From the NCBI GenBank assembly GCA_001899315.1, contig MOYA01000004.1, positions 233,159 through 297,158 on the forward strand: 64,000 bases of DNA, given 5' to 3'. Positions 51,058 through 60,026 of this stretch are shown here, one piece after another; position 1 is the first letter of the stretch; every line of letters starts with the position of its first letter. A model generated the notes under the pieces. The model saw only the letters and a program-made list of their open reading frames with translations. It was not told the DNA's origin and did no database searches. Made by a program: the position numbers and the translations under genes. Source of the DNA: Candidatus Obscuribacter phosphatis. GTDB lineage: Bacteria; Cyanobacteriota; Vampirovibrionia; Obscuribacterales; Obscuribacteraceae.

Positions 51058-52881
51058 TTAGAGCCAGCGTTCCTTCACCACGTCGCCGTCTTCCGTGAAG
51101 TACTCATACGGGCGCGGGGGTCCGATGGCACGGCCGCGCGGGTCGGTCGGGGGCTCCATCGTCAGCAGGCGCACCGGGTTGCCGCAGAGGCGACGGAAGT
51201 AACGCAGAGTCAGCCGCGCCTCCGACTGGAGAAGCGGACCGAAGTTCTCGTCGTACTCGTGCTTCAGGGTCCAGACGCCATCACCGAACTTGCCGGTGTC
51301 CTGGATGGAGATGTTGGGCACATTGTGGTAGGCGGTGCGCATGACCAGCATGCGACGCGCCTTGTGCTTGTTCTGGTCGAAGGCGGCCACGATCTGGATG
51401 ATCGTCGCCATCTGCTTCAGAGTCGCAGCCGGCACCGGGAAGTAGGGCGTGCCCATCTCCTCGTGGTAGAACTCGCTCGTCTCCTGCACCTGCGCCCAGG
51501 TCTGGATCACCTGCATGAGGTCCTCCAGCGACAGCGGCAGCGGGTTTTCGAAGACGTACTTGCGGTTCCAGCCGGAACGCTTGAGGGTGTTGTTGATCAG
51601 GACGATGACCCGACGCACCCACTTGAGCGTCTCGAGGTTGAGTTCCTCGAACAGCTCCTCCTGCATGAACTCGGTGACGAAGCGGTTGTCGTCGTACTCG
51701 CGCAGCACCTCGAACATCTTGTCGCGGTTGCGGCGAGGCACCTTTTCGGTACGCCACTTCTTGCCTTCGACGTACTCGCCGTCTTCGGCCTTGACCAGCT
51801 CCTTGAACCTGACCGTGTCCATGATGACGTTGCCGTCAGCATCCTTCTCGTCGAAGCAGTACTTGCGGTCGATGTAGGACCAGATGTTCAGGCCCATGGC
51901 GTAGGGGTCGAAGTAGTTCGCGACCGCCTCGCTGTAGTGCATGTGCCACGACTTGGCCAGGTCGAAAATGCGGTACTCGAAGGGCACCGACACTTCCGGC
52001 TGGAGCAGGAGGTCACGCTGCCAGAACGAGGCGAAGCCTTCGTTCATGAACTTGGTGCGTCCCTGCGGCTGGAAGTAGCGGGAGCGGTCACGCACGATGG
52101 AGACCAGCATGCGCGCCTTCTCGTGCATGTGCGGCGTGTTCTCGGGGTCCATCAGGAAGCCGAGCAGGTCGTGCGTCGGCTGGATGGGGTAGCGCTTCAG
52201 CGTCTGCTCGATGGCAGCCGCCTGGCGCTCCAGCTGTCCCTTCACCGAAGCCGAAACTTCGCCCTCGGTGATGATGCGACGCCGCAGGGTGGCGAGCTCG
52301 CCCTTGAGCTGCTCGCGCAGTTCCTTGTCGCTGAGCTGGTCCGGGATGGTGGGCAACCAGCCGGCATGGTTCTCCAGCGCGTGCAGAGCATCCATGTAGT
52401 ACTCGTACGTCTCCCAGCCCCAGTCGGGGTCCTGGGTGAGCGCATCGATCTTGTTGCGCGCCTGGGTGAGACGCGCAACGATCGACTCCGGCATGGTCTC
52501 GCCGAAGTGCCGGTTGGTGGTGAAGAAGACCACATGCCCGAACGTGGCGTGCGCCATGACGTGCAGCTGCATCGGCAGGGTGTTGGTCGTGGAGAGGTAC
52601 TGGATAGCCGGGTTGGTGTTGAGCACCATCTCATAGATGTGCCCACCATAGCCACCCCGGCGGTTCCGCTCCGCTTCCTTGCCCTTGGACCAGTGCACGT
52701 AGTCGTTCGGCATGCCGACATAGGGCAGCACCTGGCTGACCTGTTCGTCGGTTGTGAGCTTGTAGTCGATGGGGTAGTACTTCATGCCGATGCGTTCAGC
52801 AGCGGCTGCCATACGATTGTGCCACATGACCAGCAGCTCACAGAGCCGCTCATAGGTGAAATGCGGGTTGTAGTTGCTCAT
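51058..52881 (-). CDS. SpoVR/YcgB-family protein
   Basis: 607 aa; E. coli YcgB is about 510 aa. Family signatures include 'YPIDYKLTTDEQVSQVLPYVGMP', 'GGHIYEMVLNTNPAIQYL', 'MAHATFGHVVFFTTNRHF', and 'KFMNEGFASFWQRDLL' where NEGxAxFW is near-universal. The His/Glu-rich core suggests a metal site. SpoVR proteins are co-inherited with PrkA and DUF444 (yeaG-yeaH-ycgB); the role in non-sporulating bacteria is starvation and stress adaptation, mechanism unknown. It starts 11 nt after the DUF444 gene. Confidence 0.96.
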   Translation of the reverse strand: MSNYNPHFTYERLCELLVMWHNRMAAAAERIGMKYYPIDYKLTTDEQVSQVLPYVGMPNDYVHWSKGKEAERNRRGGYGGHIYEMVLNTNPAIQYLSTTNTLPMQLHVMAHATFGHVVFFTTNRHFGETMPESIVARLTQARNKIDALTQDPDWGWETYEYYMDALHALENHAGWLPTIPDQLSDKELREQLKGELATLRRRIITEGEVSASVKGQLERQAAAIEQTLKRYPIQPTHDLLGFLMDPENTPHMHEKARMLVSIVRDRSRYFQPQGRTKFMNEGFASFWQRDLLLQPEVSVPFEYRIFDLAKSWHMHYSEAVANYFDPYAMGLNIWSYIDRKYCFDEKDADGNVIMDTVRFKELVKAEDGEYVEGKKWRTEKVPRRNRDKMFEVLREYDDNRFVTEFMQEELFEELNLETLKWVRRVIVLINNTLKRSGWNRKYVFENPLPLSLEDLMQVIQTWAQVQETSEFYHEEMGTPYFPVPAATLKQMATIIQIVAAFDQNKHKARRMLVMRTAYHNVPNISIQDTGKFGDGVWTLKHEYDENFGPLLQSEARLTLRYFRRLCGNPVRLLTMEPPTDPRGRAIGPPRPYEYFTEDGDVVKERWL

Positions 52882-52892
52882 ATACAGACTCC

Positions 52893-54491
52893 TTAAACAG
52901 ATTGCTGCCGATCCTTGTCCAGGATCAGCTTGAATGCTTCGGGGACATCCGCAAGCGAATTGGCCTTCGCCATGCCCAGGTGAGCCTTGACGTCGGCCGG
53001 CAGACCCCGCAGAGCCTGACCACCGAGGCTGAAGCCACTGCGACCACCCCAGGACGTTCCCGTCTCCAGGTAGCCGACATAGTTGAAGGGCGCGCGAATG
53101 ATCCGGGTGAACCAGTCGCGAATCGCTTCTTCACCGTCGAAGAGGTCGCCGTCGGTGGCGTGGAACATGTAGCGGTTCCAGCTGGAAGCCGGGTAGGGAC
53201 CGGCGGAGTTGCCGGTGGTCTTCGAGCGGGCACCGAATTCGGCGATCTTGTAGGTCAGCTCCCAGGCGGGAACAGCCACGGTACCGCCGCCGGCACCAAT
53301 CTTGAAGAATTCCTCTTCGGTCTTCCAGAGGTATTCCTGCGCGTCGTGGCTGATGAGGGACAGGGCCACTTCCTTGTACTTCGTCTTGAGGAACAAGACG
53401 CAGATGAAGAAGTAGGCCTTGGCGATGATCATCGGATCACCGCTCATCGAACCGGAACGGTCCAGCACGAGAGCAACCCAGGCCTTGGAGTCCGGGTCGT
53501 CTTTCTCTTCGATGCGGTTGTAGCGCAGGTCGTTCTTGTGGAACGGCACTTCGGCCACGGTCGGGATGCCTTCGCCGCCACGCTCCTTGGTGAAGACGTA
53601 GGCAGCGACACGCATGCGCAGGTTGTCCTCCACCGTGTAGGGTGCGGTGACGGCGCCAGGCATGTCGACTTCGAGGTACTCGGAGATGGCCTTGAAAGCC
53701 GTCTCGCGGAACTCCGGCACATCCTCCGCTTCGATCGGGTCAGACGAAACCGCCTGCTCGACCTCGTTGAGGAAAGCTTCCACGTTTTCACGGGAGCTGC
53801 CGGTGCCGGTGAGCTTGTACGCCGGTTCGGGGAAGATGGGGTTGCCATCCTTGCCCGAGTGCATATAGGCCCAGAAGATGTAGGCTTCGAACACAGCCTG
53901 GCACTTTTCCTCGAAGTCCTCGACGAACTCCTCGGGGCGCACGTTCTTGGCTGCGGCCGCACGGCGCAGTCGGGCGACTGCGGTGGCGCGCTTGTTGATG
54001 CGCGAACGGGGACCGTGGTTGGTCAGACCGCGACGCTTGTGGGTCTTGACCATGGTCTGCGCGAACATCTTCTTGAGCATGTTCGGCAGCCCGATTGACT
54101 CGAAGAACATCTCGATGAACTCTTCGAAGTCCATCTCGACGTAATCGCCGGGGTCGCTGCCGGGCTTACCCTTGCCGGGACCGCCCTGACCCGAACCATC
54201 TCGGCCCGGGCGCCAGATCGGCTCCGCTTCGGGGTCAACCGGCACGTTGATTTTGCCGGGACGGGTGATGACCGGGTTGTCGCCGATGATGTCGCCAATC
54301 TTGCCCTTGATCTTGCCCTTCTGGCGCTCCTTGTAGCGCTGCCGGTCGCGTTCGGTCTTGTCGCCGCCGCGTCCGGGAGGGGTGATCGAAGGCTTGCCGA
54401 CAGCAAGCGCACGAACCAGGGAGTCATCGTCCGGAGCAACAATGCTGAAGCTGAAGGGCTTCTTCAGCTCCTTTGAAGGTTTCTTAGACAT
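52893..54491 (-). CDS. DUF444 / YeaH-YhbH protein with vWA-like domain
   Basis: 532 aa from the second ATG (54491), which places GGAGG at 8 nt; the first ATG at 54497 is too close. An N-terminal basic 'RDRQRYKERQKGKIKGKI' region typical of YhbH is followed by a Gly-rich linker, helical middle, and a vWA-like domain with 'VALVLDRSGSMSGDPMIIAKAYFF' (MIDAS DxSxS) and 'YMFHATDGDLFDGEEAIRDWF'. Longer than E. coli YeaH (427 aa). Acts with PrkA and SpoVR; may be the scaffold or substrate of the kinase. Encoded between PrkA and SpoVR. Confidence 0.95.
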   Translation of the reverse strand: MSKKPSKELKKPFSFSIVAPDDDSLVRALAVGKPSITPPGRGGDKTERDRQRYKERQKGKIKGKIGDIIGDNPVITRPGKINVPVDPEAEPIWRPGRDGSGQGGPGKGKPGSDPGDYVEMDFEEFIEMFFESIGLPNMLKKMFAQTMVKTHKRRGLTNHGPRSRINKRATAVARLRRAAAAKNVRPEEFVEDFEEKCQAVFEAYIFWAYMHSGKDGNPIFPEPAYKLTGTGSSRENVEAFLNEVEQAVSSDPIEAEDVPEFRETAFKAISEYLEVDMPGAVTAPYTVEDNLRMRVAAYVFTKERGGEGIPTVAEVPFHKNDLRYNRIEEKDDPDSKAWVALVLDRSGSMSGDPMIIAKAYFFICVLFLKTKYKEVALSLISHDAQEYLWKTEEEFFKIGAGGGTVAVPAWELTYKIAEFGARSKTTGNSAGPYPASSWNRYMFHATDGDLFDGEEAIRDWFTRIIRAPFNYVGYLETGTSWGGRSGFSLGGQALRGLPADVKAHLGMAKANSLADVPEAFKLILDKDRQQSV

Positions 54492-54577
54492 ACACATTGC
54501 CTCCTGGAGGTTAATCCGAAATAGACGTTTAAACTGCCGTCAAAAGCCTTTGCTGTTGCCGCCCTATACGAGGATGG

Positions 54578-54633
54578 CAAAGAAAGCCGGCGGCTTCCTG
54601 CAACCTTATTAGGGCTGCAGTCCACCGCCGGCT
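54578..54633 (-). terminator. Terminator between PrkA and DUF444 genes
   Basis: Stem AGCCGGCGG/CCGCCGGCT (54585-54593 with 54625-54633) with an inner CTGCA/TGCAG; on the minus strand followed by TTTCTTTGCC. The DUF444 gene then probably has its own or a read-through supply of mRNA. Confidence 0.85.
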
Positions 54634-54675
54634 CAGCGAGGCTCTAGACAACTGTTCTAGAACCCCAGGCTTGGC

Positions 54676-56847
54676 TTAGCGCTCGACCAGGAAGTCGGAG
54701 TTCTCCTCGGCCTCGCGCAGCAGCTGGTCGGCCGACCAGTCGGAGAAGCCGTACTTCTCGACCAGACGGGCCTTGGCGGCGTTGATCTTCGCCAGGTCCT
54801 CGTTCGAGCGGGCGCTCGTGGACGAGAACAGGCGGGCACCGGTGCGGACCTTCTTCAGCACGAACCGCTCGATGCACTTCTGCACGGCGGTGTGGCAGGT
54901 GTAGGGCACGCCCTTCACCTTGTTGCTGTCGCGGATCCACTGGTTGACGGCAGCCACGATCTCGGCGCGGAACTTCGGAGCCTCGGCCGAGGTCACGCCC
55001 CAGTCCGGATCCGACTCGATCTCGCGCATGAACTGCTCGTCACCGCCGGGCTGCGACTTGGAGTAGCCCGTGGCGCTCTTGACGCTCTGGTTGGTGGACC
55101 AGGCGACCACGTTGTCCAGGTACTTGTCCCAGGTGCGCTGGGCTTCGTCCTGGAAGCCTTCGACCATCGAGGCCAGCACGTACTGCGACAGGGTACGCTT
55201 GCGCACCTCGTCCAGCTCGTTGCGCAGCACGCCCAGGAGGAACTCCAGGCGCTTCTCGTCGGTCTGGGTGCCCTTGTACCACTCACGCAGAGCGTCGCGG
55301 ACCAGGGCGGAGGTGACGGTGTCGCCGCGGCCCATGACGTTCGCCGCCACGAGCTGCATCACCTTGTTGGTCTCACGGGGAGACTGACCAGCCAGGCCTT
55401 CACGCACGCCGGCGCGTTCGCGCAGGTCCTGCACCGAGACCTTGGTGCCCATGCCGCGCGCACGCTGCTCGCGACCGTCGTAGGCGTCGGCCTTGACGTT
55501 GAGCGGGACGCTCTGGTCGGGCAGGATGCGGGTCAGCACTTCCAGACGCGCCAGGTAGTCGAACACGTCGGGGTCGACGTGCACGCGACCGGCGAAGTCC
55601 GAGCCGCCCCAGAACTTCTCGATGACGCGGCGAGCCTGCGACATCTCGAGGGGGTACTTGAACCAGACGCGCAGGAAGCGGTCGCCGTACGGCTCGTTCT
55701 CGCGCACCTTCATGAACTTGTCGTACTCACCCTCGTTGGAGTGGAGGATGATCAGACCGTCGAAGAAGACCGAACCCGAGAGCGGGCTCGGCAGCTTGAC
55801 GCGGCGGCCCTGCAGGGCTTCCAGCAGGACGCGCTGGGCTTCCGGCGGGTTCTTCAGACCCTCGGTGAGGATCACGAGACCGCGGTTGCCCTTGTTGAAG
55901 GCGCCGTTCAGGTTGATCGAGCGCGGGTCGCCCTCGGTGAACTGGCCCAGCTGACCGATGTTCTCGGTGCCGATCCACTCGCCGATGTCGAAGTTGAGCG
56001 GCTGCACTTCGGCCACGTCGACGATACCGTTCGAGCCGGAGTAGTCGTCGGTGAAGCGCATGTACTCGATCGGGTAATCGGCGATCTTGATCGCCTTGCC
56101 CTTGAAGCCGTACTGGCCGAGCACCGCCGCCTGCACCATCGGCTCGGGGTTACCGACCGCGGAGCGGGTGGAGCGGGGCAGGCCGAGGCCGGCGACGATG
56201 GCGGTGACCAGGCTGTCGGACTCGAGACGAGCCAGACCCTCGATCGACGCGCTGACACCGGCACCGTTCACGACTGCCTTGAGGCTGGCGTTGTCGAAGT
56301 CGAGCAGGCTGTCCAGACCGCAGTCGGTCAGGATCTGCGCCTTGAGCTCGATGACGCGGTCGGTGAAGGCCTCGTCGAGGAGACCCTCGGCGTCGGCCTG
56401 CTGCTCGGCGGCGAACTGAACCATGTAGAACAGGCTCAGCGGGTTGTCGTGGATGCGGCTGTGCTTCAGGTACGGGATGGGAGCCGACTGACGGTACAGC
56501 TGCTTGATGCGGGTGACGAAGTCCGACTTGCCGGCGCCCGGAGGCCCGATGAGGACCAGGGCCTGCTTGTCGGTCTCACCGCCCATGGTGGCGGGGGTGA
56601 GGTAGGAGTTGACGATGCTGTAGACCCACTGGTCGACGCCGTAGAAGTTCTTGAACGCGTTGTACGAGACCAGCGAGTCGTTGCCGTAGATGCGGCGGGT
56701 ACGGGTCGTGGCGGCGACGTTCTCGCCGGCCTGTTCGACCAGGCGGAGCAGGCGGCTCTTCGAAGACTCGGTCTCCTGGACCAGTTTGCCCTTCGCAGCC
56801 AGCCAGGTCTTGAAAGAGAACTTGTTGGAGGTGGTGTTGGTTTCCAT
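54676..56847 (-). CDS. prkA: PrkA-type serine/threonine protein kinase
   Basis: 723 aa from ATG 56847 with GAGG 9 nt upstream (a GTG at 56862 is the only earlier start). AAA domain with Walker A GPPGAGKS (101-108) and 'NRGLVILTEGLKN' near the Walker B position. The C-terminal PrkA domain (about 590-723) is seen in 'VRDALREWYKGTQTDEKRLEFLLGVLRNELDEVRKRTL' and 'RFVLKKVRTGARLFSS'. In Bacillus and E. coli (YeaG) this kinase is autophosphorylating and acts in sporulation or starvation. Longer than the usual 640 aa. Encoded 22 nt after a second, divergent PrkA paralogue. Confidence 0.93.
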   Translation of the reverse strand: METNTTSNKFSFKTWLAAKGKLVQETESSKSRLLRLVEQAGENVAATTRTRRIYGNDSLVSYNAFKNFYGVDQWVYSIVNSYLTPATMGGETDKQALVLIGPPGAGKSDFVTRIKQLYRQSAPIPYLKHSRIHDNPLSLFYMVQFAAEQQADAEGLLDEAFTDRVIELKAQILTDCGLDSLLDFDNASLKAVVNGAGVSASIEGLARLESDSLVTAIVAGLGLPRSTRSAVGNPEPMVQAAVLGQYGFKGKAIKIADYPIEYMRFTDDYSGSNGIVDVAEVQPLNFDIGEWIGTENIGQLGQFTEGDPRSINLNGAFNKGNRGLVILTEGLKNPPEAQRVLLEALQGRRVKLPSPLSGSVFFDGLIILHSNEGEYDKFMKVRENEPYGDRFLRVWFKYPLEMSQARRVIEKFWGGSDFAGRVHVDPDVFDYLARLEVLTRILPDQSVPLNVKADAYDGREQRARGMGTKVSVQDLRERAGVREGLAGQSPRETNKVMQLVAANVMGRGDTVTSALVRDALREWYKGTQTDEKRLEFLLGVLRNELDEVRKRTLSQYVLASMVEGFQDEAQRTWDKYLDNVVAWSTNQSVKSATGYSKSQPGGDEQFMREIESDPDWGVTSAEAPKFRAEIVAAVNQWIRDSNKVKGVPYTCHTAVQKCIERFVLKKVRTGARLFSSTSARSNEDLAKINAAKARLVEKYGFSDWSADQLLREAEENSDFLVER

Positions 56848-56869
56848 GATAGATTTCCTCACTTAGAGA

Positions 56870-59149
56870 TTAGCTCTGCTTCCAGAGCTGATAGTCGTTG
56901 AAGTACGTGAGCGCTACTTTCGCGCAGTGCTCGCAATAACCGAGTTCCTTGAAGCGCTGCAGGGCATCGCGACGGATGACCTTGTCTTCTTCGGAAAGCT
57001 CGATTTCACTCTTCAGAACACGCTCAAGCTTCGTGGCGGCATCGTCGTTGAGTTTCTTCGCGATGCCTTCAGCCAGCTTGGGCAGGGTACGCCAGGTGAC
57101 TTCCCGTGCCTTGACCGCATCCTCGTCGCTCTCCTCGTCCTCCGCCGATTTGCTGGCGTTGATCGTGAGCTGAAGGATGTGACCTTCGACGGACTTGCGG
57201 AAGTCCTCCTTGTCACCGAGGCTCGTGAGCCCCATGTGCTTTTCCAGGTCGTCCAGGATGCCGTCGAAGTTGACCTTCACACGACGCTCGACGAGCTTGC
57301 CGCCCTGTTCCACCATCTCGACGGTCTCCTTGAGACCCTTCGCCGAAGCGATGGCGTGGATGCGGTAGCGCTCGAAGAGAGCACTGGCGCGACGCTCGAA
57401 GTCAGGCGCGATGACTTCGAGGAACTGCCGTTTCAGAACACGGCGGTATTCCTCCTCGATGAGGCCCGGCTTGTCGTCCATTCCCTTCGGCGGGCGAAGG
57501 TACTCGGTGCAATTCTCCAGGACCTGCTTCTGGGAGTCGGTCAGACCGGGCTTCTTCTTCATCTGCGCGATCTTGGCGCGCAGGAAGCCCAGCATCTCGA
57601 GGGTGCTGATGCAGGGCGCGTTGTCCGGACCGGCATCCTTCATGACGAGGGAAACCGCTTCCGAGATGATGTTCAGCATTTCCGGCATGTTGAGGCCGGC
57701 CATACCTTCATCTTCTCCCGCTTCCGCCCAGAACTCACCGACCGACCAGTAGGCGATCGCCTTCTTGACCGGCTGGGTCGAGGTGCTGGAGCGGCCGCCG
57801 TAGTTGGCGGTGGTGCCGAACGGGTTCGACGACTGGGCGTTCTGGGCGCCCGCGTTGATGTTGCGCTTCTCGACAGCGAGCTGTTCGCCGTCGTACATAC
57901 GCGCCCGCTTGACGATGTCGACCTCGGCGTGATCCTTCTTCATGCGGCTGATGACCGCCAGAAGTGCCGTGATCTTCAGCGTCATGGGATCGAAGTGGGG
58001 CTGCTGCCGCATCTCCGCGATGGCGGTGCGGTAAGCCTGCTCTTCCTCCGAAACGGACGTGATATAAGGAACATTGAAGATGGCGAGCCGGCGCAGGAAC
58101 TTGTCCGGGTCAGCCTGTTCCTTCATGAAGCGGGCGTAGGAGCCGTCGTTGGTCTGCCCGATCATCACCGCATCGAGCGGCAGGAAACCCTTGCGGGCGC
58201 TGCGGTCGTTGCAGGAGTTATCGTCACCGCAACCGGCAGGGATCTGACGGTCGTTGGTGGCTTCGAGCAGGATGTCCAGCTCCTCGACGCTGGCAGCGAC
58301 GCCGGCATCCTTGGTGGACGCGGCGGAGCCGAACAGCTCGGGCATGTCGACCACACCGCGGCTGCCCATCTCGAGGGACTGAGCCAGGGTGCAGTTGCGT
58401 CCCCAGGTGGCGATGCCGAAGCTACGGCTGGAGAGCCGCATGGCAGTCACCTTCACCTCGGCGAGGTTGGGGCTTTCCTTGTCCTGCATGACCTTCTCCC
58501 AGCAATGCTGGCAGGGCTGACCGGAGATGGCCAGCAGGTCTTGCAGGGTGGGCTTGCGCGCAGGCTTGGCGTCGGGGTTGCCCTTGGCGGCCCGCACTGC
58601 TTGCTTGTACTCTGCGTCGCGATCCGCCGCCGTCATCTTCAGCTGACGCTCGATCTGAGCGATGCGTTCGACAGGCAGAAGATTGAGCAGATTGATCGGA
58701 TTTTCGTGGACAGGACATCCGTCCACGGCGTAGACGACTTCACCTTCGAGGGCTTCCTTGAAGGCGTTGGCGAGAAAGCTCTTGCCGGAACCGGGTCCAC
58801 CCTTGAGGAGGATCGCCAGGCGCTGCTGGTAGCCGTTGGCGGCAGCGGCGCGCAGATGGTTGAGGAGTCGAGCGACGACGCGCTGCGAACCTCGCACATC
58901 CTTGAAGGCGTTCCAGGTCGGGATGCCCATTTTCTTGAGCATCTTCAGGTAGGGACGCAGTTCCTGCGGAGAGATGTCGATATCGACCTCGCCCTTGGAT
59001 TCGATGGCTCGAACCAGGGTCGCGGCGGCGGAGTCGGCCACCTCCGGGGTTTCCGTCAGTCTGACGAGAAAGTCCCGGTAGGAGATGGTCTCCACCACGT
59101 TTGACCGCAGGCCGAGCAACTCATGAAGCTCTTGGCCAGTAGATGACAT
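56870..59149 (-). CDS. Second, diverged PrkA-type kinase with extra cysteine-bearing segments
   Basis: 759 aa from ATG 59149 (AAGGAGG 8 nt upstream). Walker A GGPGSGKS at residues 117-124. 'CPVHENPINLLNLLP' after it corresponds to the PrkA 'C.MHEEPL.L.P' region. Two extra cysteine-bearing parts are visible: 'QPCQHCWEK' (C213, C216) and 'GCGDDNSCND' (C307, C313), and the C-terminus has another CEHC. Acidic and Lys-rich helices fill the region 560-700. It is probably the founding gene of the operon. The cysteines may bind zinc and give redox or metal control that the first PrkA lacks. Confidence 0.9.
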   Translation of the reverse strand: MSSTGQELHELLGLRSNVVETISYRDFLVRLTETPEVADSAAATLVRAIESKGEVDIDISPQELRPYLKMLKKMGIPTWNAFKDVRGSQRVVARLLNHLRAAAANGYQQRLAILLKGGPGSGKSFLANAFKEALEGEVVYAVDGCPVHENPINLLNLLPVERIAQIERQLKMTAADRDAEYKQAVRAAKGNPDAKPARKPTLQDLLAISGQPCQHCWEKVMQDKESPNLAEVKVTAMRLSSRSFGIATWGRNCTLAQSLEMGSRGVVDMPELFGSAASTKDAGVAASVEELDILLEATNDRQIPAGCGDDNSCNDRSARKGFLPLDAVMIGQTNDGSYARFMKEQADPDKFLRRLAIFNVPYITSVSEEEQAYRTAIAEMRQQPHFDPMTLKITALLAVISRMKKDHAEVDIVKRARMYDGEQLAVEKRNINAGAQNAQSSNPFGTTANYGGRSSTSTQPVKKAIAYWSVGEFWAEAGEDEGMAGLNMPEMLNIISEAVSLVMKDAGPDNAPCISTLEMLGFLRAKIAQMKKKPGLTDSQKQVLENCTEYLRPPKGMDDKPGLIEEEYRRVLKRQFLEVIAPDFERRASALFERYRIHAIASAKGLKETVEMVEQGGKLVERRVKVNFDGILDDLEKHMGLTSLGDKEDFRKSVEGHILQLTINASKSAEDEESDEDAVKAREVTWRTLPKLAEGIAKKLNDDAATKLERVLKSEIELSEEDKVIRRDALQRFKELGYCEHCAKVALTYFNDYQLWKQS

Positions 59150-60026
59150 AAGTGGTGCCTCCTTCTTGAGGAAGTTGCTGCAATGGCTCCCGCGGGGCGC
59201 CATCGCAAGTTACAGAATCAGGCGGAAAATCACTCGCGCAGAATCAGCCAACTGTCAGGGACAGCCAGCTTGTTTAGCACGGGCTCATCTTCGCCGCCGA
59301 CACAAAAACTGCCGTCACCCATGTCGAGTGATTGGCGGAGTTTGCGCAGCAGAACAGCAAAGGTTGGTACAGCTCTCACCAGCAGAACCAATGGCAGCTC
59401 GGTCAATCAATCAACACTCACCAACCTTGGCAGGTCGATGTTCACTGGGTGTGTTGACCGGACCTACAATAGGTGGGAGTTGAAGTTGTCTTTATGGCTG
59501 CCAGGGTTTGGGGTTTGGTGGTTTGTTTGGGGGTCCTGCGGTTTGAGGTGGAATACCAGTGAATATGTCCAACGTATCAGAAGTACTAATTACCTCAAAA
59601 TATTTGTTGGGTCTCATTTAGCGGTCTTTTCAACATCCTAAAGAAAAGGCTAACCGCTCTTGATAACACCCCTCGTTTGACGAACTTTAAAGGGCTGAAA
59701 TGCCTCAGCCTGTTTGATTGATATGGGGTTTGCAAGGGGGTGTTAGGGTTTGCCTTTTCTGGCTTATTTTTGGGGTATGGTGACCGACGGGAAACAACGG
59801 TGAAAACGCGCTAATAGTGTGGGTTTTGAGGATTGTGTTTACTTAATCCGTCTATGAGGTTCTTAGCGCGGTTGCGCGAGGTCTAGGGCGAGCTTCCTAG
59901 AGTGCTGTCAGGCATCAATATTGCTGACTATTACAGAAAGAACGGCACCTCTGGCCTGCTTGGCCGAGCCCGATCTTCTCCCTCTTTCTGAGTGAAGAAA
60001 ATATTGCTGTTCTATATATAAGGCGC
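59150..60026. other. 877-bp region without a convincing gene
   Basis: Leader of the PrkA operon: a G/T-rich (minus: C/A-rich) stretch at about 59502-59552, hairpin of AGCGGT..CTTTTC with GAAAAG..ACCGCT (about 59620-59662), and further GT-rich sequence to 59760. On the right are the 3' flank of prfB and a GCGCGGTTGCGCGAG inverted segment (59859-59873). Nothing else recognised; it is probably a long 5' untranslated leader. Confidence 0.5.

Noticed and set aside
34522-59149. Genomic island acquired by horizontal transfer
   Set aside because: No integrase, transposase, tRNA or att-like repeats flank it, and the same composition appears in icd and other housekeeping genes, so codon adaptation is more likely.
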